A stretch of DNA of 64,000 bases from JACKBJ01 sp964549495 (GTDB lineage: Bacteria; Chloroflexota; Anaerolineae; Epilineales; Epilineaceae), in NCBI GenBank assembly GCA_964549495.1, contig CAZJWJ010000012.1, positions 10,271-74,270 on the forward strand. The letters are read 5' to 3'. The position numbers were made by a program, and so were the translations under genes. Below the pieces are notes generated by a model. The model did no database searches, was not told the DNA's origin, and was given only the letters and a program-made list of their open reading frames with translations. Within the stretch, counting starts at the first letter, position 1. Each line of letters opens with the position of its first letter. Shown here in pieces: positions 37,718 to 44,877 of this stretch.

Positions 37718-38955
37718 GGTCCGGTCGGGGAGGCGGTGGCGGTGGCGGTCTCGGCCGGGGCCCGCAGGAGCGCCAGGGGCAGCAGGCCGAGATGCGACAT
37801 CGGAGCGCAGGGCAGCGCGGCCGGCCGACGCGCCTGCACGCTCAGCGAAAGTGGGGTCAATTCGACCCGGCCCAGGTCCACCGCCGGCGAGGCATCCGGC
37901 CAGCGGGCTTCGAGCCAGCCGCGGTCGCCGGGCGGGATGGCGTCCTGGGCCACCAGCGCGAGCAGGCGGAGGTCGCGCACGCGGCCGCGATCGTCCTTGC
38001 CGCTGAGCATCAGCAGCGCCGCCTCGGAGTCCTGCTGGCCACAGTGCCGCAGCCAGCCGGAGACCAAGATGTCCGCGCCGTCGCGCCGGCGGGATCGGAC
38101 ATCGAAGCCCAGCGGGACCGGAAAGAGCCCATCCGGATAGGCATCGCCGTTGGTCCACAGCTCGTAGCGATCGTAGTCCAAGTCGGGCAAGGCGATCTGC
38201 CAGGGGTAACGCAGGCCCGGTGGGTGGCTCTGTCCGGTCGGCTCGCTGGCGTTGTAATGGATGGGCATGCGGGCCGTGCGCAGGGCCACCAGGTCCTGGC
38301 CGGAGAAGAAGCCGGCGTGCACGTCGATGCTGGGGGCGAGCAGCACGGCCTGGCCGCCGTTCAGCAGCTCGCCGCTGATCACCGGACCCTCGGCCTCCTC
38401 GATCTGGTGAACGTTCTCGACCTGCAGGGCCCGATAGGGCGGCTCGGCCGCGGCTCGGGCCTGGACCGAGAAACGGTAGTCCCGGACCTCGTCCGGGCAG
38501 CAGTAGCGCAGCGCGACGCTGAAGGGGCCGCTGGCCCCCGAATCCAGACCATCCAGCATCGACACGCCGCCGCCCTGGGCGATGGGGCTGTCGGGATCCT
38601 CGCCGAAGGCGCGCAGATCCACCTGGATGCCCGCCGCCGGGCCGGGACCGCGGTTGATCAAGAGCCCGCGGACGAAGATGTAGTCCTGGCCAGCCAGCTT
38701 CTCCAAGCGGGGCGCGAACGAGAGGATCTCGACCCGTGGTGCTTCCTGCGCTCGCAAGGACTGCACCGGCCGGTCGCCGTCGCCGGGGATCGCGCGCTCG
38801 AGGCGCGCTCGATCGCGCACCTCGGCGAGGGGCAGGATGGCCAGCCACATCAGCGCCCAGAGCCATGGGCAAAGGGTCCTGCCGATCGCCTGGCGTCCGG
38901 TGGCATGCCCCGGCAACGCCGGACGTCGCCGCGGCGTCGGAGCGGTGGAAGACAT
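37714..38955 (-). CDS. Exported protein with CARDB/FxLYD-like domains
   Basis: 413 residues from ATG 38955, one base after the rnc stop. A signal or anchor (LCPWLWALMWLAILPLAEV) is followed by beta domains: 'YIFVRGLLINRGPGPAAGIQ', 'FSVALRYCCPDEVRDYRFSV' and 'GPVISGELLNGGQAVLLAPS'. The last resembles the FxLYD pattern of a newly gained term followed by a modified copy. The C-terminal half ('YELWTNGDAYPDGLFPVPLG') is unfamiliar. No enzyme motif is visible. Its stop overlaps the MFS start, so the two are translated together; a role linked to export is possible but unproven. Confidence 0.65.
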   Translation of the reverse strand: MSSTAPTPRRRPALPGHATGRQAIGRTLCPWLWALMWLAILPLAEVRDRARLERAIPGDGDRPVQSLRAQEAPRVEILSFAPRLEKLAGQDYIFVRGLLINRGPGPAAGIQVDLRAFGEDPDSPIAQGGGVSMLDGLDSGASGPFSVALRYCCPDEVRDYRFSVQARAAAEPPYRALQVENVHQIEEAEGPVISGELLNGGQAVLLAPSIDVHAGFFSGQDLVALRTARMPIHYNASEPTGQSHPPGLRYPWQIALPDLDYDRYELWTNGDAYPDGLFPVPLGFDVRSRRRDGADILVSGWLRHCGQQDSEAALLMLSGKDDRGRVRDLRLLALVAQDAIPPGDRGWLEARWPDASPAVDLGRVELTPLSLSVQARRPAALPCAPMSHLGLLPLALLRAPAETATATASPTGP

Positions 38956-38956
38956 C

Positions 38957-39853
38957 TCAGCGCTCGGGTAGATTCGAGGCGTCACGCCGGTCGGCCGGAT
39001 CGGAACCCGCCTCGGAGGCCTCGATCGGGCGGCCGGGATCTGGCGAACGGCCCTCGTCGACCGCGTCCTCGCCGCCGGTCGGATCGAGGCGGGACGCATC
39101 GACGCCGGGCGCATCGCCTCCGATCGGATCCACGCCGCCCGGATCCCCATCCGCTCGGGCTTGGATCAAGGCCTGGCGCGCGGCGGCCTGGGCCGCGAGC
39201 GCCTTGGAGGGGCCGCGGCCCGAGCCGAAGGTCCGATCGCCGACGCGCACCTCGATCCGGAAGTCGCGGGCATGGTCCGGTCCGTGGATCTCGACCGTGA
39301 CGTAGCGGGGGGTGATCTGCCAGCGCCGCTGGCTGAGCTCCTGGAAACGGCTCTTGGCATCCTTGACCCGGCGGCGGGCGAGGACGCGCGCCAACTCGGC
39401 GCGCAAGAATCCGAGGACGAAGCGCCGGGCCTCGCCGAGGCCCCGGTCGAGATAGATGGCGCCGAGCAACGACTCGAAGGCGTCGGCCAGGATGGTCGGG
39501 CGATCACGGCCGCCGCCGGCGTCCTCGCCCTTGCCCAATCGCAAGAAGTCGCCCAAGTCGATCTCCCGGGCGAAGCGCGCCAGGGTCGGCTCGCAGACCA
39601 ACGCGGCTCGCAGTCGGGTCAACTGGCCCTCGTCGGAGTCCGGCAACTCGGCGTATACGAGCTCGGCGGCCACGAAGTCGAGCAGGGCATCGCCCAGGAA
39701 CTCCAGACGCTCGCCGTCGGGAACGTCCGGCCGGTCGACCTCGTTCACCCACGAACGGTGGGTCAGCGCGGAGAGCAGCAGTCGGGCGTCGACCCATTGC
39801 AGGCTCAGCCGCGCCTGAAGCTCGGATACATCGCCCGCCAGCGACCGGCTCAT
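38957..39853 (-). CDS. rnc: Ribonuclease III
   Basis: 298 residues. It has the RNase III signature ERLEFLGDALLDFVAAEL, a second catalytic Asp/Glu in LADAFESLLGAIYLD, and a dsRNA-binding domain with 'SRFQELSQRRWQITPRYVTV' and 'GSGRGPSKALAAQAAARQAL'. A ~65-residue Gly/Asp/Pro-rich C-terminal tail extends beyond the usual ~225-residue length. It cleaves double-stranded RNA, including rRNA precursors. Its start overlaps the fabF stop by ATGA. fabF-rnc next to smc is a long-conserved neighbourhood, though acpP is missing here. Confidence 0.95.
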   Translation of the reverse strand: MSRSLAGDVSELQARLSLQWVDARLLLSALTHRSWVNEVDRPDVPDGERLEFLGDALLDFVAAELVYAELPDSDEGQLTRLRAALVCEPTLARFAREIDLGDFLRLGKGEDAGGGRDRPTILADAFESLLGAIYLDRGLGEARRFVLGFLRAELARVLARRRVKDAKSRFQELSQRRWQITPRYVTVEIHGPDHARDFRIEVRVGDRTFGSGRGPSKALAAQAAARQALIQARADGDPGGVDPIGGDAPGVDASRLDPTGGEDAVDEGRSPDPGRPIEASEAGSDPADRRDASNLPER

Positions 39854-41127
39854 GGCCGGTATCGGGTGAAGAGCAGGCTGGCGTTGTGCCCGCCGAAGCC
39901 GAAGGAGTTCGACAGCGCTGCACGGATCGGCGCTTCGACCGGGCGCGGCACCAGGGGCACGTAGTCCAGGTCGCAGCCCTCTCCGGGCTCCTCGAGGTTG
40001 ATGGTGGGCGGCAGGACGCCGCGCAGCATCGTCTCGACCGTGATGGCCGCCTCCACCGCGCCGGCCGCGCCCATCAGATGCCCGTGCATGCTCTTGGTCG
40101 AGCTGACCGGAATGCGCTCGGCCTCCGGGCCGAAAACGGTATGGATGCCGCGGGTCTCCGAGAGATCATTGAGCTCGGTTCCGGTGCCATGGGCGTTGAT
40201 GTAGTCGACGCCGTCGGGGCCGATGCCGGCCTTGTCCAAGGCCATTTGCATCGCGCGCGCCGCACCGGAGCCATCGGCCAGGGGCGCGCTGATGTGATGC
40301 GCATCGGCCGAGAGCCCGTAGCCGGCCAGTTCGACCAGCGGCGTCGCGCCGCGATCCAGGGCGTGCTGGAGGGTCTCCAGGACCAAGAGCCCCGCGCCCT
40401 CGCCGAAGACGAAGCCATCGCGCTGCCGATCGAAGGGCCGGCTGGCGCCGGGCGGATCGTCGTTGCGGGTGGACATGGCGCCGGTGCGATGGAAGGCTGC
40501 CAGCGCGAAGGGCGTGATGCCCGCCTCCGCCGCGCCGGCCAGCATCACCTCGGCATCGCCACGGCGGATCAGCTCCCAGGCTTCGCCGATGGCATTCGAA
40601 CCGGTGGCGCATGCCGAGACGACGCAGAGGTTGGGCCCCAGGGCGCCGAGCTTCATCGAGACCTGGCCGGCCGCCATGTCGGGCAGCATCATCGCGCCGG
40701 TCAGGGGGTTGACCCGATTGGGGCCGCGCGAGAGCAGGTTCTCGAAGCCGGCCTGGATGGTCTCCAGACCGCCGATCCCCGTGCCCACCACCACCCCGAC
40801 CCGCTCGGGCCGCTCGGCGGCCATGTCCAGCCCGGCTTGCGCCACCGCTTCGTAGGCCACCGAAAGGGCCAGCTGGTTCATGCGATCCAGGCGGCGGGCC
40901 TCCTTCGGGTCCAGGAAGCGCTCCGGATCGAAGCCGTCGATCTCGCAGGCGATCTGGACCCGGTGTTCCGAAGGATCGAAGCGGGTGATGCGGCGCGAGC
41001 AGGCCCGTCCCTGCATCAGCCCCTGCCAAGTGGACTCGCGGTCCAAGCCCAGCGGGTTGCACAGGCCCAGACCGGTCACGACCACGCGGGGGCGACCGTC
41101 GGCATCTCGCAGTCTCGTCTCGGACAC
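39850..41127 (-). CDS. fabF: 3-oxoacyl-ACP synthase II
   Basis: 425 residues from GTG 41127 (GAGGTGAG upstream). The Cys-His-His triad is complete: VSACATGSNAIGEA, NAHGTGTELND and MHGHLMGAAGAVEA. 'GFGGHNASLLF' closes the protein. It condenses malonyl-ACP with acyl-ACP in fatty-acid elongation. The selD stop lies 91 bp upstream and rnc overlaps downstream. Confidence 0.96.
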   Translation of the reverse strand: MSETRLRDADGRPRVVVTGLGLCNPLGLDRESTWQGLMQGRACSRRITRFDPSEHRVQIACEIDGFDPERFLDPKEARRLDRMNQLALSVAYEAVAQAGLDMAAERPERVGVVVGTGIGGLETIQAGFENLLSRGPNRVNPLTGAMMLPDMAAGQVSMKLGALGPNLCVVSACATGSNAIGEAWELIRRGDAEVMLAGAAEAGITPFALAAFHRTGAMSTRNDDPPGASRPFDRQRDGFVFGEGAGLLVLETLQHALDRGATPLVELAGYGLSADAHHISAPLADGSGAARAMQMALDKAGIGPDGVDYINAHGTGTELNDLSETRGIHTVFGPEAERIPVSSTKSMHGHLMGAAGAVEAAITVETMLRGVLPPTINLEEPGEGCDLDYVPLVPRPVEAPIRAALSNSFGFGGHNASLLFTRYRP

Positions 41128-41218
41128 GGCTCGCTCACCTCGCTCGCGTGGCTGGGGCCTGATGGGGTCGGGTCGCGACGGATCCTGGCGCCGAAAGCCG
41201 ATCGGCGCGTGTCCCATC

Positions 41219-42391
41219 TCAGGTCGAGTCGGCTTCGGCGGTTCCATCAGGGCCGGCGTCATCGGGCTTGGCGTCGTCAGAGCTGGCACCATCGCCCATC
41301 GACTCGGGAGCGCCGAGCTCGCCCTGCAGGACGATCCGGCCCCGACCCGGGACGACGCGGCCGATCCGACGCGGGGACTCGCCGGCATCACGCAGGGCGT
41401 GGACCAGACCGTCGAGACCTTCCTCGGCCACCGTGATCAAGAGGCCGCCGGAGGTCTGGGGGTCGAAGATCAGGGCCGAGGCCGTCGAATCCTCGGGCGG
41501 GAGCCGGTCGACACGATCTGCGAAGGCCTCGCGATTGCGCGAGGTTCCGCCGGGCACCGCGCCGGCATCGGCGTAGTCGAGCGCACCGGGCAGCAGCGGC
41601 AGCCGCCTCAGGTCGATCTCGAAGTCCAGAGGACACCCGGCGAGCATCTCCAGGGCATGTCCGACCAGCGCATAACCGGTGATGTCGGTGGCCGAGCTGG
41701 CGCCGTGCTCCAGCGCTAGCCGTCCCGCGGCGAGGTTGAGGCGGCGCATGGTTTGCGTCGCTTCGCGCAGATGCGCCGGATCCACCCGGCCCTGCTTCAG
41801 GGCGGTGGTGATCAAACCGCTGCCCAGGGGCTTGGTCAGGACCAAGCGGTCGCCCGGGCGCGCGCCGGCCTTGGCCAGAAAGTGCTCCGGGTGCACCCGG
41901 CCGACGACGGCCAGACCGTACTTGGGCTCGCGATCCTGGACGCTGTGGCCACCGGCCACCACGGCGCCGGCCGAGCGCACCGTCTCCGCGCCGCCGCGGA
42001 GGATCTCGGTGGCCACCTCGGCCGGCAGGTCCTCGGGCAGGGCCAGGAGGTTCAGGGCCAGGATCACCTCGCCGCCCATGGCGAAGACGTCGCTCATGGC
42101 GTTGGCGGCCGCGATGGCTCCGAACTCATAGGCGTCATCGACCACCGGCGGGAAGAAGTCGGTGGTCACGACGAGCGCCGTCTCCGCATCCATGCGATAG
42201 ACGGCGGCATCGTCCGGGCGGTCCAGGCCGACCAGGAGGTCGGGGTGATCCGCCGCGGGGAAGATCGACTTGAGCGGCTGCAGAACCTGCGCCAGGGCCT
42301 CCGCGCCCAACTTGGACGCTCAGCCGGCGCAGGCCGCGCGCTGGGTGAGCCGGATCTCTTCCCCGCTCATCCCAACCGTCTCGCGGATCAT
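41219..42391 (-). CDS. selD: Selenide, water dikinase containing selenocysteine
   Basis: 390 residues if the in-frame TGA at 42322-42320 is read as selenocysteine. The start is ATG 42391, with AAGGGAG about 7 bases upstream. The N-terminus reads IRLTQRAACAG-U-ASKLGAE: residue 24 (Sec) is exactly where other SelD proteins have the catalytic Cys, and Lys27 follows in the usual C/UxxK spacing. Downstream the family is unmistakable: 'VVTTDFFPPVVDDAYEFGAI', 'NAMSDVFAMGG', GGHSVQDREPKYG, 'DITGYALVGHALEMLAG' and FDPQTSGGLLI. The enzyme makes selenophosphate from selenide and ATP. A SECIS-like hairpin follows the UGA. A conventional caller would start at TTG 42310 and miss the active site. It lies 35 bp after the thrC-like gene. 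Confidence 0.93.
42276..42293 (-). promoter_or_regulatory. SECIS-like hairpin of selD
   Basis: On the minus strand GGCGCAGGUUCUGCAGCC folds into a 7-bp stem with one bulged A and a GUU loop, the loop beginning 33 bases after the UGA. It closely resembles the E. coli fdhF SECIS apex GGUUGCAGGUCUGCACC, sharing GCAGGU-CUGC. A G at the loop start and a 16-37 base distance fit what is known of bacterial SECIS elements. The bulge is on the 3' side rather than the 5' side. Confidence 0.65.
42320..42322 (-). other. In-frame UGA selenocysteine codon of selD
   Basis: TGA interrupts an otherwise continuous SelD reading frame at the catalytic Cys position (ACAG-U-ASKL). Conserved SelD sequence continues in the same frame on both sides, which rules out a true stop or a frameshift. 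Confidence 0.9.
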
Positions 42392-42426
42392 CTTTGCTCC
42401 CTTGGGTCTCGGTCCTACCGCCGATC

Positions 42427-43557
42427 TCAGTCCTTCAGCCCCGATCCGGTGAGGGGGACGACGATACGCCATCCTGCGTCGATCACCTTGTCCAGCTTCA
42501 CCAGGCCGGCCAGTCCCACCGCCGCGCTGGGTTCGACGAACCATCCGAGGTTGGCCGCCAAGGCCTGGCCGCGCTGGATCTCGGCCTCGCTGACGTTGAC
42601 CATCGCACCCTCGCTCTTCCGAACGGCCGCCAGCACCTCGCGACCGCGCGGCGGCGACTCGATGCGGATGCCGCTGGCCAGGGTCGGTCGGGCCGCGGTC
42701 GGAGCCGCCTCGTCGGCGCCGCGCGTGAAGGCCTCGAAGATGGGCGCGCAGGAGGCCGCCTGCACCCCGTAGATGCGCGGCCGCCGCTCGATGAGCTCGG
42801 CCTCGAGCAGGGCCTCGAAGCCCAAGGCGAGACCCAACGCCAGCAGTCCGTTGCCCACCGGAACCACCAGGCAATCCGGTGCCTGACGGCCCATGTCCTC
42901 CCAGATCTCCCAGGCCATGGTCATCTGCCCGGCCAAGAAGAGCGGGCTGTAGACATGGCTGGCGTAGTAGGTCGACTTGCCCACGGCGGCCTGCGCGAGG
43001 TGGGCCGCCGCGTCGCGGCTTTCGGCCGATGCGTCGATGGTGGCGCCGAAGGCTGCGGCCTGGCGCATCTTGGGCGCGGGTGTTCCGGCGGGCACGAAGA
43101 CCTGGAGCGGGAGGTTGAGCCGGGCGGCATAGGCGGCCAGGCTGGCCGCGGCATTGCCCGAGGAGTCGATGACCGCGGATCGCGCCTTGCTTTGCGCCAA
43201 GCCGGCGGCCATCAGGGCCGAGCCCCGATCCTTGTAGGAACCGCTGGGCTGGAGAAAGTCCAGCTTGACCCAGACCGGCATGCCGACGACCGAGGTCTCG
43301 AGCAGGGGCGTGGCGCCTTCGCCGAGTTTCAAGTCGTCGACCTCCACCGGGAACATCGCCCGGTAGCGCCAGATGCTGCGCTCCGCCTCGTCGATGGCCT
43401 CCGGATCGAACTCGGGAATCTCCGGCACCAGACATCCTCCGGCCGGACTCTGCCACGTGGCCATGTCCACTTCGAGCGATGCACCGTCGAGGCTGCAACG
43501 GCAAGGGATCTTCGGCGCCGCGGCCTTCTGGCCCTTGGTGGATTGCTTGCGCGCCAT
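42427..43557 (-). CDS. Threonine synthase-like PLP-dependent enzyme
   Basis: 376 residues. It has the fold-type II PLP pattern of threonine synthase: GEGATPLLETSVVG, LDFLQPSGSYKDRGSALMAA (Schiff-base Lys), 'AVIDSSGNAAASLAAYAARL' and VVPVGNGLLALGLALGFEAL. The N-terminus has CRCSLDG and GGCLVPE, a vestige of the metal-binding segment seen in some threonine synthases. Threonine synthase converts O-phosphohomoserine to threonine; the family also includes relatives with other substrates, so I leave out a symbol. Its ATG abuts the moaC stop. Confidence 0.85.
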   Translation of the reverse strand: MARKQSTKGQKAAAPKIPCRCSLDGASLEVDMATWQSPAGGCLVPEIPEFDPEAIDEAERSIWRYRAMFPVEVDDLKLGEGATPLLETSVVGMPVWVKLDFLQPSGSYKDRGSALMAAGLAQSKARSAVIDSSGNAAASLAAYAARLNLPLQVFVPAGTPAPKMRQAAAFGATIDASAESRDAAAHLAQAAVGKSTYYASHVYSPLFLAGQMTMAWEIWEDMGRQAPDCLVVPVGNGLLALGLALGFEALLEAELIERRPRIYGVQAASCAPIFEAFTRGADEAAPTAARPTLASGIRIESPPRGREVLAAVRKSEGAMVNVSEAEIQRGQALAANLGWFVEPSAAVGLAGLVKLDKVIDAGWRIVVPLTGSGLKD

Positions 43558-44061
43558 CTATTCCTCCCGGATCCAGTGACCGCCTTGGCCACCGCGCTTC
43601 TCGAGCAGCTCCAGCCCGGTGATGCGCATTCCGCGCTCGAGCGCCTTGGCCATGTCGTAGAGCGTCAGCAGGGCGACGGAGGTCGCCGTGAGGGCTTCCA
43701 TCTCGACCCCGGTCGGGCCGGTGGTCCGCACCGTGGTGGTCACCGTCAGTCCCAGCCACGGCTCGGCCGCGGCCTCGATGTCCAACTCGACCGCGCTCAG
43801 CGGCAGCGGATGGCAGAGCGGGATCAGATCGGAACAGCGCTTGGCGGCCTGGATGCCGGCCACACGCGCCACGGCCAGGGCGTCCCCCTTGACCAAGCCG
43901 CCTTCTTGAAAGGCATCCAAGGTCTCGGCCTTCATCTCGAGGCGTCCGCGGGCCCGCGCCTCGCGCTGGCTGGCCGGCTTGCCGCCGACATCGACCATGC
44001 GCGCACGGCCGGAGGCGTCGAGATGGGTCAGCCCGGAGCCGGCGAGATCCTCGCGGCTCAT
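43558..44061 (-). CDS. moaC: Cyclic pyranopterin monophosphate synthase MoaC
   Basis: 167 residues. It has the MoaC pattern: LTHLDASGRARMVDVGGK, KGDALAVARVAGIQAAKR, CSDLIPLCHPLPLSAVEL and GVEMEALTATSVALLTLYDM. It makes cyclic pyranopterin monophosphate in molybdenum-cofactor synthesis. No other moa gene lies in the window. Together with selD four genes' width away, it hints at a selenium/molybdenum enzyme elsewhere in the genome (inference). Its ATG overlaps the glycosyltransferase stop. Confidence 0.96.
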   Translation of the reverse strand: MSREDLAGSGLTHLDASGRARMVDVGGKPASQREARARGRLEMKAETLDAFQEGGLVKGDALAVARVAGIQAAKRCSDLIPLCHPLPLSAVELDIEAAAEPWLGLTVTTTVRTTGPTGVEMEALTATSVALLTLYDMAKALERGMRITGLELLEKRGGQGGHWIREE

Positions 44062-44798
44062 GGAGATGCCGGGCCTTCGCGCAGCCGCGTGAAGCGCACC
44101 CGAAGGAGACCGCGGATGTCCTCCATCGCCGTGGCCACGATCCGAACCCGGCTGTCCAGGTCCTCGATCCACTCCACCGGCACTTCGGCGATGCGATGGC
44201 CTTGCTGCTCGGCGCGCAGGAGGAGCTCGCTGTCGAAGAACCATTCGTTGTTCTCGATGCGCGGCACCAGGTCCTCGGCGACCTTGCGGCTGACCGCCTT
44301 GAAGCCGCATTGGGCGTCGCTGAAGCTGCGGCGCGGGAAGACCAGCTTGATCAGGAGGTTGTAGGCCCGGCTGATCAGCTCGCGGCGCCACTGACGGGTC
44401 ACCCGCGCCCCGTGCTTGAGGCGCGATCCGATGGCCAGGTCGTAGCCCTCCTCCAGGATGGAGGCGACCAAGGGTGGAAAGGCCTCGAGGTTGGTCGAGA
44501 GATCGACGTCCATGTAGGCCATCACGTCGGCATCGCTCGTCGACCAGGCGCGCTTGAGGGCCCGGCCGCGCCCCTTTTCTTCGAGGCGTAGGTAGCGGAC
44601 CCGATCATCCTGCTCGGCCAAGCTCTCGCCGACGGCTCGAGTGCCGTCGTTGGATGCGTTGTCGGCCACCACGATCCGCCAGTCATAGGGCAGGGATCGC
44701 GCCAGGAAGTCGGCGAGCTGGGAGACCGAGTCGGCCAGCACGTGGGCTTCGTTGTAGACCGGAATGACGGCGTCGACGCGGGCTCGCGCGTCCGGCAT
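44058..44798 (-). CDS. GT2 glycosyltransferase, dolichyl-phosphate-mannose synthase-like
   Basis: 246 residues from ATG 44798 with GAGGAAG 5-6 bases upstream. It has the GT-A fold opening VDAVIPVYNEAHVLADSV, 'WRIVVADNASNDGTRAVGES', the metal-binding DVDLST, and 'YNLLIKLVFPRRSFSDAQCG' with the FxDxQCGFK motif of DPM1-like enzymes. No C-terminal membrane spans are present. It likely transfers a sugar from a nucleotide donor to a polyprenyl phosphate, which could feed GT39-type enzymes. First gene of the ten-gene minus-strand run, driven by the symmetric promoter shared with smc. Confidence 0.88.
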   Translation of the reverse strand: MPDARARVDAVIPVYNEAHVLADSVSQLADFLARSLPYDWRIVVADNASNDGTRAVGESLAEQDDRVRYLRLEEKGRGRALKRAWSTSDADVMAYMDVDLSTNLEAFPPLVASILEEGYDLAIGSRLKHGARVTRQWRRELISRAYNLLIKLVFPRRSFSDAQCGFKAVSRKVAEDLVPRIENNEWFFDSELLLRAEQQGHRIAEVPVEWIEDLDSRVRIVATAMEDIRGLLRVRFTRLREGPASP

Positions 44799-44832
44799 CG
44801 GGGCTTCCTCTCGTGGGTCGAAGGCTCGCGAG

Positions 44833-44870
44833 AGTATAGCACAGGCGGCCCTCCGAGCCTGTGCTATACT
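44833..44870. promoter_or_regulatory. Symmetric divergent promoter of smc and the GT2-to-phosphatase operon
   Basis: Two 14-bp perfect inverted arms (44833-44846 and 44857-44870) flank a 10-bp centre. Each arm ends outward in TGC-TATACT, a strong extended -10 box. Rightward transcription would start at the smc GTG itself (44878, 7 bases after the box). Leftward transcription would start near 44826, about 28 bases before the GT2 ATG. The two -10 boxes are only 26 bp apart, so simultaneous occupancy is unlikely. Confidence 0.75.
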
Positions 44871-44877
44871 CCGCCGC

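Noticed and set aside
41219..42310. SelD starting at TTG 42310
   Set aside because: This start removes the catalytic loop, has no Shine-Dalgarno, and ignores family sequence that continues upstream through the UGA.
42320..43759. 479-codon minus-strand frame ending at the TGA 42320-42322
   Set aside because: Most of it is the wrong frame over the thrC-like gene. Only its last 23 codons are real, and they are the N-terminus of SelD before the selenocysteine codon.
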